A stretch of 64,000 nucleotides of DNA, taken from contig NC_059500.1 in NCBI RefSeq assembly GCF_018139145.2, forward strand, positions 40,777,437 through 40,841,436. Direction: 5' to 3'. Source of the stretch: Gymnogyps californianus (lineage: Eukaryota > Chordata > Aves > Accipitriformes > Cathartidae). Both the position numbers and the translations under genes were made by a program. A model generated the notes under the pieces. The model saw only the letters and a list, made by a program, of their open reading frames with translations, made no database searches and had not been told where the DNA came from. This document shows positions 28,765 to 40,516 of this stretch, piece by piece (position 1 is the first letter of the stretch; each line of letters begins with the position of its first letter).

Positions 28765-29175
28765 TTAGTGCTGGGTGCAGTTTTGGTCTCCACAGCTCAA
28801 GGAGGATGTAATGTAATTGGAGAGGCACACAAAAGAAGAACTAAAATGCTTAAGCAGAGGCTTACAAAATCATTAAAATGATGAATAAAGTGAGGTCAAT
28901 CAGCAACAACTGCAGAACTGTTATTAGCAAAGTCTGAAATACTGTAACAAGAGGACACTCAATGAAATTGCTATGATATAAGTTCAGAACAGATAAAAGT
29001 AAGTATGATTTTACATAATGGGTATTAAACTTCTGGAAATTCCTGCCACAGTTATGAAGGTAGACAGTATCAGTAGGTGCAAACAACGATTAGACAAATT
29101 CACGAACAACTGGTTCATAAACAGATAGTAAAGGGAACTGGCAGGAATGCACCCTAACATCCTTGATCCACAGAT
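28765..29175 (+). mobile_element. LINE 3' terminal remnant
   Basis: Sequence such as GTGCTGGGTGCAGTTTTGGT at 28770 and the later block around 29030-29110 (CTGGAAATTCCTGCCACAGT, then a segment ending AGATTAGACAAATTC-like) resembles the 3' end of CR1/L2-like LINEs. It lies in the same orientation as the RT fragment 270 bp upstream, so both may be one decayed insertion with an intervening diverged or inserted segment. Confidence 0.6.
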
Positions 29176-32100
29176 TGTAGATTCTGTAACAGCATAAGAA
29201 AACGCCCACAAAAAATGACTGGAGATAGGGCAGATAGATAGCTTACACGCAAATGTGATTTACACTTAAGAACAGGCTCAGTCATTTCTTAGAAAGGCTG
29301 AAGAGTCATATGCATATTGAGCTTCCTTGGGCAGGTCAGGACAGTCAGGACAGTATCTGCCTTGTCAGAGAGAATTAGGCCAGAATGGAGAGCCCCATGT
29401 ATCTATGAGATGTCTAATTTTGAAGATGTGCCCAGTTTGCACCTCACTTTACTGCTTATTGTCATGTACCATGTGCATTTCACACCAGGAGGACTGGGTT
29501 AAACCTTCCATTTGGTAGAAAAATGAAAAATCTCCCTTGCATGTTGAATTAAAATGTAATGAAATCTTAGAAGATCTTTGGCATTTTACAAGAAGTCCTG
29601 GGGAGTTGGGTTTCTGAGTGGGCAAACATGCTTACGGGTAGTGGATAAAGGAAGAAGCATTTGTGAATGTACTTCATCAGTGCAACTGATCACTTGTTTA
29701 CATCTGTATCATTTCTATATAAATGTTTTTTATATCACATATATGATATATAAGGGGTTTTTTTTGTTCTGGAGTGAAAGATTCCAGCGCCACTCACAAT
29801 CTAAATATGCATTATGGAAAACATTTTTAATTACAGGATCTAATAATGTTTTTCCACAGAACCTCTGTTTAATTCTGTACATTTGCTAGACGATGCTCAG
29901 CAAATGAGGGAACTGTTAAATATTTCTTCTTAATCTCATCACTCAGTGTGTGGCCACCTGCCTAACTCCTTCCACATCTAACTTTATGCAAACATACCAG
30001 TTTCCCGCAATGTGTCAGCAAGGGGATTTGACCATGAAAGGTTCAAATTGCAGCAGAGACACCTGGTTCCTCATCTACCAGACTAACTACGCTGTCTCTG
30101 AACTGCTGTACTATAAGAACGTAGAATGCATCAGCACTGGGACCAAGTGTCAGCATAGTGGTTACAGCAAACCGGTTGCCTTTTTGCTGACTTTCAGAAG
30201 AACAGATGCTCATCCCACTTGTGGGATGCCCAGGAGGAGGATACTCTGCCTTAGTAGGAATACAATGGGAGAGCTGTGGCAGGAAGGACCATAGTCTGTG
30301 TTTCTCCAGATACTGACGTGGGAGCCAAGCCCTTCTCAGCAGTGTGCTGGAGTGGCTTGGGCAGTCATGCAAGCCCAACCTTAAGCAATGCAGTGGAGAA
30401 GGCTATGAGGACCTTTTATTTTGGGAAGTGTTTAGCAACGCACCACCATGAAAACAACAACAATGTACAGATTTGGGTGTGCACACACCCATGCTCTTTC
30501 ATACACATGAAAGAACCAATTTTAGCATTTACTCATTTGGTTTCAATAGGTTTTGATGTGTATCTGTGTCTTTTAATTTCAGGACCTTACCTTTCTGACA
30601 TACTGGAAACTGTAATGATTAGGTTTTTTCTACAAAGCAGAAGAAAGTGTTGAGGTGAAAGGCTGGAAATTGCAAGTTATGACTTGAATGCCAGAAGAAT
30701 TCTGGAAGGACAAGTAAACTTTTTGTTTTGTTTATGTTTCATGGGGGTGGGCGATTTGCTATTCAAAGGGTAGTAATCTTGAAATAGCTGCCTGGTAATA
30801 ACTATAATTTAACCTGTCTGTCCCCAGAAGTCTCCAGACTCCTTTTAAATTCTGAGTAGTTGCTCTGTAAAAGGCAGAGGATCATCCTATATAATTAAAA
30901 TTACAGCTGCAGAGAGATACTCTCTGGGATTTCAGTGTGGAGCAAAAGCTCCACTGCCACCCTGGGACTTGTGTTTCCTGCTACTCAAGACTCCCAATGA
31001 AGAGCAAGACCAGAACAATGCACCCAGATACCTGCTGGAAATGAAGCAACTGATCTTGATGCTATTCAACCTGGTCCCAGCCTCAGAAACAGAAGAAAGG
31101 ATGAACCATTAAATGAACTTTAGGGCAACTTCCACTGGTCCCTTTCTAACAGAATACTTTTTTTTCTAGGTGTTGAAGGGAAAGGTGAAGTGAGACAAAA
31201 GTGCCTTTCACCTTTTGAGAGTAACAGGTATAGGTTTGCTTTATTACATCTTCTGCTATTATATCAGACAGGAAAATTAGCCTTTGTCCATTTCCCCATG
31301 TCCACCATGCAAGACTCAGGAAGATTGCCATATGGGTGTCCTGTTTGTCATATCAGTGTTGGACTGCTGCTCCCTTCATCATCATATTGAGGATCTCCAG
31401 CACTTGAACAGACCTCCAGAACTTGAAAGCTCTAGACAGTGGCTAAGGTTGTAACGGCTTCATGCTCTCTGTGAAAGAAGTTTGGAGCAGGGCATATAAT
31501 ATGCAATAATGAATGTGATGAATCTGCTATACATTAAAACTCCAGTGAGAACCTGGCATAATCCAGCATGGAAGCCCCTATGCTCTTAACACTTTGCATG
31601 CGAAGCTGTAACTTTTTGACCTAAGGGGTAACTTCCACCTCGCTGAACCAGCAAGGGTCGTAATAAACCTTGTCACAAACAGAAGCCACTCATGTTTTTG
31701 AGATGGGCACGCACTGAAAAGATAAGTTCAAATTGTCACCCTTCTTAAAAAAAAAGAAAATGTGAAGAAAATAGAAGGGAGATACAGATGGAGCAAAAGA
31801 AGAACTATTTACATGTTTTCATGCTTTAAAATCTTCTTCTGACTTTACCTAATAACAAATGGAGGACACTGGGAAACAACAAGGTCAAAGCAATATTTGC
31901 TCTGCCTACGGTGAAACAGAAGCATCTGTAAAACTAGAACCCAAACTGCCTGGAATGTGGAGGGTTAAAGTCTAATTAAACCTAATCAAAGTCAAGGGAG
32001 GGGAGACTGCATGCAGAATTAAAGAACAGATTTTCCCAAAGTCACAGAGAGAATACAAAGTCAGGCCTGATTTTCTGGTGTGTGTGTGGTTTCGTAAGCA

Positions 32101-32539
32101 GTGAGAGAAGCTAAGAAGTTACAAGTTAAGAGTTGCAGAGCTACTGGCAAGTATTTTCATAAATAAGAAATATTTTATCTTCCAAACTTTTTCCTTGCCA
32201 TGAAAAATCAGCCACTTTAAGCTGTCTTTCACAAATGCTAGTAACTCTACTTTGAATAATCTGTGCAAACTAAAGATGGGGTGAACTGATCCAGACAAAA
32301 TGAAGTATCTGTTCTTCAAACTGCTACTCATGTTGACACTGTCGAACCAAATACTTCTGACACAATCAGTAGTTTTGGTTCTTTGTGTGCTTCAAGGTAC
32401 CAGCTAAGAATTGTGAGGGGCACGCAGAGTCCTCTGGTCCTCTTGCACCCTATCACACAGCTTGCCTACATCACATTATTCCCTTCATAAATTGCACAGT
32501 ACCACCTTAAAATGAGACAGTTTTCTTCCCAGTTCACAG

Positions 32540-32750
32540 GCTGTCCAAGAACCTCATTCCTCTGATGGTCAGAAACCTTTTTCTAGTCTCTTGCTTAAAT
32601 TCTTTCATGTCCAGCTTGTAGTCATTTGTTCTTATGCAAACATCGTCCTTTAGTTTAAATAGTATTTTTCCTTCCCTGATGTTTATTTACTCTTCTGAGG
32701 CACTCATATAGCACAGTTCTGTTAGACTCTCCTTCAACAAAGACTTTAAG
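32540..32750 (-). mobile_element. ancient CR1/L3-like LINE fragment
   Basis: Plus-strand text such as CATTTGTTCTTATGCAAACA followed by TCGTCCTTTAGTTTAAATAG resembles the antisense of the 3' region of old CR1/L3-type LINEs shared by reptiles and birds. It is heavily diverged and non-coding. The identification rests on recalled pattern and needs a RepeatMasker comparison. Confidence 0.45.
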
Positions 32751-35378
32751 CAGGAATGCCCTGGTACTGTACGTCAGTTTGGAGAAGGATTCTGTCCTCC
32801 TCACAAGCAGGAAAGAAAGTACTTGATTTTCAGCTGGCCTGTTTCATCAATACAGTTTGTTCAGTGGCTGCAGAAACATCTGTGCTGGTGCAGAAAAGCG
32901 GATGATGCAGGAATTAGCTGTTGAGACTAGCAGCAGAGCAGGACCTTCTCTTTGGGAAGCAGGGCTGGCTTATGCTGCTTAAAGAGTTTGCTGAACTCTT
33001 TGTCTCCCATCATAAAACAGGCTGTCCACGTCCCACATTGTTTGAGGATCTCTTCTCTATGACTGTTCCAGGTTTAGCCTTCATGTTCTCAGTCCCATTA
33101 GCCACTTTGCCTGTATCTTCATATTCATCACTGTCCTTTCAAGACCTGATGTTAAAAATTAATTTTGCTTCCAGGCCAAACTAACTCTCCTTCCCACATC
33201 ATCATGTCTGTAGTGGCGACATTTTCCTCCTCATTCTCTTTACATTTAAACAGTCAAGGGACCTTTCTCTTGTTTATTTTATTATTCTTTTCAAAGTCAA
33301 TCACAAATGGTTTTTGGCACTTTTCACTATATCCCTCTTTGTCCGTTAGCCTTTCCCTCTTGCATGTTTTTGCTTACTCCCAGTGTTCTTTATGAGGTGA
33401 AATCACAGCTAGTTCTGCAACCTATTGCTCCCTATCTTCTCCTGTGATTTACGGACACAATTTCCAATTACTTTCTGCACCTTTATTTAAAGAAAATCCA
33501 CATTTCCCAAATACTTAAGCTGATCCTAACAACTAGTTCTCTCCATTTCTCAGAGTTTACCCTCTGAAACAGCAGTAGAAGGACAGTAAGAAAACAGGTA
33601 CTCCCAAAATTTGAGGTCATAATTATTCCAAAGCCAGGAGTTCTGAGAATCCCATGCAGTTTTTAAATCCATCACTACCCCTATAAGCTTTACTTAAAAT
33701 AGGAAATTATTCAACTACAGGTGCAGAGTAATTGCCTCCTTTATGTAACCTGAAGGCTAAACAGATCCAGACCTATTCCTTTTTTGTTTTCTATTTTTGC
33801 TGCCTTTCATCTTAAAGAAGTCTATTAAGATGTTGTAAAATACTGCCAGATTAAAAGGAATAATGAGGAAAGAAGCATTATTTACTTTTTTTTTTTCTGA
33901 TTGTGTTAATTAACATAATGCTGTTTTCCAGACCCCTAATGACATGACTGAGAACATATAAACACAAGCTACCTTTAAAGTAGCTAGCTCAGACTTGGTG
34001 AGTAGCACAGGCAGAGAAGTGTACGCCTCAGAAAAGGAGCATTCACCCTTCTTCTGAATAGCTATGCAGTCTGCATCAAGCTCGTGTCACAGTTTTAGAG
34101 CTAGCAGTGCCTGCAGACCAGACATATCTTCAGTCTCACGTTGTACAGTGGAGCTGTATAAACCTCTCTACGAAACTCGTTTGTATTTCCCAGTTTATGC
34201 CATTTTAGCTGTGCTTAAAGCTGTATTTGAAGGACTTCTTACTACATGTAGTACAGCATAGCCTTCAGTTTCCTCCTTTTCTATTTAGTGTTTTATTCTA
34301 CTAACTAAAGCTGATTGGAACAGAAAATGAGAAGGTTAATATTGCATAATATGTAGGCATATACAAGCTGGCTCAGCTCCAAACCCACCATTTAGCCCCT
34401 CTCCAAACTGCCATAGAAACATTTGTTGGTCAAAACTCTGTGTTCCTCCAAGCATGATTGATGTAAAAAATCACAACTGTGTGTGTCTATGCAAACAGGT
34501 AGGAGCTGTGTAAGATGGATCTTTCGATTGCTTTCAAAAGAATTCCCCTCTGCAGAAAATGGCAATATTTGCCCTGTATATCTTAAACAATATATAAGCT
34601 TTATTTTGTAGATTCAAGTAGTATCTACTGGCTTTCTGCTGAGGGTCACATTCCACTCACTGTGTATTGGCATTGAGCTTTATTTTAATGTGGTTATGCT
34701 TTTCCCACACAAGTACTCAACACTAGATTCTTTTCTCTAAAAAATGGCTGATACGGCATGAGAGACCAGTACTAGAATATGTGAGGATACTCAAAGAGCA
34801 TGGAAAAGTCACTCAACTGAAAACTGCAAAATTCCCTTTTTCATTGGTGCTTTCGATGTAGAAGATGAGACGTGCTGCCAAAATTATGACATGAAATATT
34901 CAGCTCTATTTTGATCTCTCTTTTTTCTCTGTGTCTTGTTTTGCTAAAGATGATTTAAAACTCTGCTTGCTGAATCCAAAAAACAAACAGCTCTTGCATA
35001 TGACAGGCTGCCAAGAATGCAGGACCCTGCCCTTCGCTTAGCTCACAAGCAAGAAAAATGTCCTACAAGGATACTGCCAGCCAGCTATGCTGCACTAAAT
35101 CTCACCGTCAGAAAATAACATTGGCAGCATAATCAGCTGCAAAAGGACTGCATGCAGAGCAGTAACTTGCAAAGAGCCCAGCCTATCAGTTAGCCTTTCA
35201 AAGTGACTTGGTGGTGACAGACATCTGGTAAATCAATCTGGAAAGAATCTATATTCTCCAGATAACATCACATTTTTATTTTGTGGGATTGGGCTAAGGC
35301 AGTATGAGGAAGGTAGATGACAAAAACATTAGGACAAATGATTTGTAATCGTCATGTCTGTCATTCATGTTGCCTCTT

Positions 35379-35392
35379 CCCCCCCCCCCCCC
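35379..35392. repeat. C14 homopolymer
   Basis: Fourteen consecutive C residues, unusual in this AT-leaning intron. It is a likely sequencing or assembly weak point. Confidence 0.95.
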
Positions 35393-38300
35393 TTTACATT
35401 TATACTGGCAGTGAACCAATTGCAACACTGATGTGTTATCAAAGAATATCTGGCAATATATTTAATGAACAGTTCTTTATCTTCCTAAAATTCTATCACC
35501 AAAAAAGAAAAAGAAAATGAAAAAGAGAAACAGAAAGAAAATGCGAGTGATTTCTTTGCCCTGATAAGATTTCTTCCTTTCTGTGTACACCATTAAATCC
35601 AGATTTAGAGACATAATCTTGCAGATCATAAAATAATTTGAAGGACTCCCTTCACACACACACCTTGGAAGGGACTAAATGATGTTATACAATAATCTCC
35701 TAAGGGAAGCTCAGACTGCATCACATTTTACATATCAGTTGAAAAAAAACCCAGCTTACATTTCCAGCAAAACATTTGTTTGCTTCATGGTGTGGCATGC
35801 AAGGATTGGATCACAGGCTGATGTGATTTTTTTTCACCCTTTAGATACAACAGTGAACACAGAAGTGAAAACAGATGTAAAGCCATTAAAAATTTGCAAT
35901 TAATAAGGATAAAGGTAAAAATCCTGTCCCCAGTGATGTCACTGCCAGTTTGCTCATTGGTCTGGAAGCTAGACAAGTTTTCATTCTTTGAATACGTACC
36001 AGTGTCTTTCTGTCTTCTATAAAAATTGTATAGGCTACAAAACTAACCACTTAGATCATATTCACTTTCAATAGCAACAGAAAAAAACAGTATTTTGTGC
36101 TTTAAAGTATCACAGTCTCAAGGTTCCTTTATCTCTAAATGGCTTTCAATCTATTTTATTTTCACTAGGTACTCCTTTATTACAAAGGCTCATTATTTTT
36201 TGTAGATGTAATTTGCAGCCTTTTATGCCATTATCAAAAGTCTCGCACAACAGCTCTTCCTTAAAGTCCTGGCTTGTAAGCATGTGATTATGTGAATAAT
36301 TGAAATTACATTCATTCAAAAATGTTCACTTCCAGGACTTACAGTTGTGGAGAAAAGCTTGAACACAGCTACGTGGAACAGAGGACTGAAGTAGGGCTTG
36401 ATGAGCCCCAAGTATCACAGGGGACTATCATTTAAGCTTCTTCCAAAGTGTATCCATCTCTACCTTGAAAGTAGTTGGGCTTCTTTGTGCTCTGTGTTGC
36501 TCCCACTAAAAGGGCTTTTCCAGACTTACTTCTTATACTTAAAAAATTCTCACTTACACTCTCAATCATGCCAGTGCATATGCATTTGTTCCCGAGACAG
36601 TCATGGCCTTTTGCTTGAATAGGTCTTTAGCCTCCTGATTATACACATCTTGCCCCATTATATTTCTTGTTCACAATTCTTGCCCTTAGCAAAAGGGCCC
36701 AGGAAAGAAAATACACTTTAGAGAATCCAGCATTTGTTTGCTTATTTAAGTGTAAGAATTTAAGCTCTTCTTCTGAGCTGGTGGGTAGGGAAGTAATTAA
36801 ACTAATGATTTCTTTTAATAATTAGAGCTAGCAATGTTGTAGCATCTCTGGTGTGGAAAAAAATGGCAGCATATGTATTTTCTGTAACGGTGCTGAAAAT
36901 GGTTTGGTCTCATCTACATTAGCAAGGATACAGATTCTTGAAAATCTTTGCTGACCATTCATTAGTTGCCTCTCTAACCTGGGGCCTAGCACATCCCTGT
37001 TCTTCATGACTCAACTCTGAATAAGGTGGTTTAGGCAAACTCCTCAGAAGTAAAATTAATCTCAAAAAGCATTCTGATTTTCTAGGTTTTGCTACCCATT
37101 TGGATCAGTTTCAACCAATTTTGCAGAGTTCCTGATCACATAATGCATACAGGAATGTAACTCCACGAACAAAACCAAATTCAAAGTCTTTCCTCATAAT
37201 TGTCACAAAGGAAAAAAATGCCACAGCAAATTAAAAGCGTGACTATTCCAGGTCAAATCAAGAGTTAAAATACAATTTAGAAGCTAACTACATTGATCAG
37301 CAAAGAGAGAAGATGTAACTTGAGCAAAGTTATGCTTCCATAGGCTTTAAACTAAGGCTCATCTACTCAGAGTGTTAAACTTTTGACCAACATAAATATG
37401 TGTTGGAGAATAAATAGCTTGAAAACAGACAAGATAACTTTTATGTCTCACCGGAGGACAACACAAAGATACAAAACTAAATAAGGGAATAGTTTCGAAA
37501 CTTCATTTGCATCACTTCTCAGGGTTGGTACCTCTATCTGAGCATTTCAATGGGTCTGACTTGGCTCCCAAACCAAAGACATGAGACATCACTATTGCAG
37601 TATCAAGCCCTGGATGAGATGAACTGGACAAGAGGTAGGAATTGATTGTATATCAAATTCAATGCAAACCCTTCCAATCCTCAAGGGCTGAACAGCAGCT
37701 TTGCAAGGATACTGTTAAGGGACAAATAAATACTAACTTCTGAAAGTAAATTCAAGGGTATTAAGCGAGGTATGTTTCTTGAAAGCGTTTCAGTACACTG
37801 GGAAGAACAAAGTTACTTCCCACTCATGTGGCTTTTCTTCTGCAGATTTGTTTACCCGCCTGATGGAGACAGAAGCATTTGAGTCACCACGATCTTTTCT
37901 AATTTTTTTTACCTGTCCTTCATATCAGATGCATATTCCCTCACTCACCTTAAATCAGGCCTTCATCTCTTCCTAAAGTTAGGCCACAGCTAGAAGCTTG
38001 ACAGCATTTTGTAAGTGTTTTGGCTCCATTTTATGTAAGACTAGATTAATGCAAAGCCAAGTTATCTCTGAAGTTTGATTACAAAGTTCCTGAGCCTGCA
38101 AGATGCAAAACCACCTCAGTTCTGGGGTCCTCGCCTTCTGGGAAGCTTGGAGAGCTGTGCCTGACAACTTGTTAAAAACTTCAGTACTGTTCATGATGTC
38201 TGATATTGAAAAGGCTTCACAAAGGCATATGCGTTACAACTACATAGGTAACCTAAAGCATGTCCATGTTCTCTGTCACCGATGCCAACAGGCTCAGACT

Positions 38301-39913
38301 GACCCAAGTCTTTGCTAATGACTTCCTTTCCCCTCCATATTGGAGTGGACACATGCAAGCTGCCTGGCTGGCCAGGTGCTCCATCAGACAGCCGAAGGAC
38401 CCAGGGAGCAATGAAGATCTAAATGACCTGCAGTATCACGCACTGCTTCCCTTGTTCCCCATTTCCACTCACCACCAGTAGCTCTTTGCTACGTATGCAC
38501 CAATCTACAGAGCCAGATTTGTAGGCTCTGCTCTATTACTAGCTGATGCTGTCCTCTCATCCTCTAGATCCGTCCCGTTACAAATAGCACTTCATAGTCT
38601 AATTGTCTAGTTCTTCCTTTCCGTGCTTCCTGAGTTCTGTGAGCCAAAAGAGTGCCCATTGTTCTTTGGGCCCAGGAAAAAAAATGCATATTTAGGAAAA
38701 CTGCCTAGCAACTGCTTTCCTTATTGCAAGGAGAGAGGCCATTTGCATAAGAAAACCTTCCAGCTGGAAGCCTGCAAAGGCTCTGCTGGGAGCTGATTGT
38801 GTGATCAGTCCTCAAAGGAGAACTCCCCTTTAGTCCTGCTCCTTCTGGGTGGCCTTTCTGTGCTGTCCCCACCATCAGTGGGGGCGGTGGCACGGTCGCA
38901 TAAGGTGCACCAGTGCTCTGCAGCAGCCAGGAGCTGCCGCTCCAGTTTCTGACTGTGCTCACAGTGCTCCCAGAGATCTTTTTCTCATTTTGTTCCCACA
39001 TCATCTTTTCCTCACACTGTGTGCATCACACATCACAAAGTCAACAGCTTCAGCTGCTAACCTTTGGAGTTCTGTCATTTGCTTTGTAGATTTCCTGCCA
39101 AAAGTGACAATCTGTAGCACTACAGTACAGTATCTCTCTCTCCAGATATTTACACATGGTTCCTCCCCACAATTACTAAATGGCATTAATGGTCTGCACA
39201 AAGACCTGGCCCAGGAAGACAAACTACAGAAATCACTTCATCATTTCTCTTGCCGTTCTACGCCTGGTCTCTAGAAAATGTTGCCTATAAGCTTTTCACT
39301 TTCTAAAGCCCTGGACAAAACATTGACTCTAGTGAAGTCAACAGAAAAAGCCTCCACCAATATTCCAACTACAATTCAGCAAGTTGTGAATAGGGTTGGG
39401 ATTGAGAACATGGCCCTCTTATGTGCTAAACATCTACACAGGGGTCAAATAATTTCAGCACCTGCAAAAATGGCTTTGTAGTGCTGTGCTGCTACTTAAT
39501 GGAATGAGCCAATTTCGATCAGAGTTCTGCAAAGCTCTCCAGATTGCGGTTCGTAAAGCTAATTTCAATGTGTGAATCATTGCTTTCCTTCAATTTATAT
39601 CCATATGTGTGGTTATTTTTGAGAATGATTCAGTTTTGTATATATAATTTTAAAAGGACTTTTTAAGTTAATGAACATCTGTGCTAAGAGCCCCTCAACA
39701 GAAAAGCTTGTGTCAGCCACTGGTGATGCTGACTGTGTAAACTTCCTGCTATTCTATAGGCGTGCATATGGATCCTAAGGCTCTTACCAACTGCATATAG
39801 CAGGAGTAACCCTGCTGAAAACCACACCATTAAAATGCTTTAAAAGGGGTAGGAAATCCAAAATTTCCATCCATTTGAAAACTGTAATATCTGTTTTATA
39901 ACCAAAATGGGAC

Positions 39914-40516
39914 TGTCCTGGTTTCAGCTGGGATAGTGTTAGTTTTCTCCCTAGTAGCTGGTATAGTGTTATGTTTTGGATTTAGGAGGAGAATAATGTT
40001 GATAACACACTGAGGTTTTTAGTTGTTGCTAAGTAGTGTTTACACTAAAAGTCAAGGATTTTTCAGCTTCTCATGCCCAGCCAACAAGAAGGCTGGAGGG
40101 GCACAAGAAGCTGGGAGGGGACACAGCCATGACAGCTGACCCAAACTCGCCAAAGGAATATTCCATACCATATGACGTCATCTGCAGTATATAAACTGGT
40201 GGGAGTTGGCCAGGAGGGGTGGATCGCTGCTCGGGAACTAACTGGGCATCGGTCGGTGAGTGGTGAGCAATTGCATTGTGCATCACTTGCTTTGTATATT
40301 CTAATTCTTTTAGTATTACTATTGTCATATTAGCATTATTATTATTATCATTATGATTATTTTTCCTTCCTTTCTGTCCTATTAAGCTGTCTTTATCTCA
40401 ACTCATGAGTTTTGTTTTGTTTTGTTTTTTCAATTCTCTCCCCCATCCCACTGGGTGGGGGGAGTAAATGAGAGGCTGCATGGTGCTTAGTTGCCGGCTG
40501 GGGTTAAACCATGACA
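39914..40516 (+). mobile_element. solo LTR of avian endogenous retrovirus, copy 2
   Basis: This is a 603-bp LTR running from TGTCCTGGTTTCAGCTGGG to TTAAACCATGACA, the same family as 14800-15386 but in opposite orientation, so antisense to NTRK2. The flanking pentamers GGGAC (39909-39913) and GAGAC (40517-40521) match at four of five positions, consistent with an aged 5-bp target duplication. It carries a perfect CRE palindrome and a TATA box upstream of the presumed R region, and an ATTAAG where copy 1 has ATTAAA. There is no internal retroviral coding sequence. Differences between the two copies show they are separate, old insertions. Confidence 0.92.
40173..40195 (+). promoter_or_regulatory. 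LTR core promoter: CRE plus TATA box
   Basis: TGACGTCA at 40173-40180 is the full palindromic cAMP-response element bound by CREB/ATF proteins. TATATAAA at 40188-40195 follows after 7 nt. This is the U3 promoter of the LTR and would drive plus-strand (NTRK2-antisense) transcription. In the other LTR copy the TATA box is intact but only half of the CRE remains. Confidence 0.7.
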
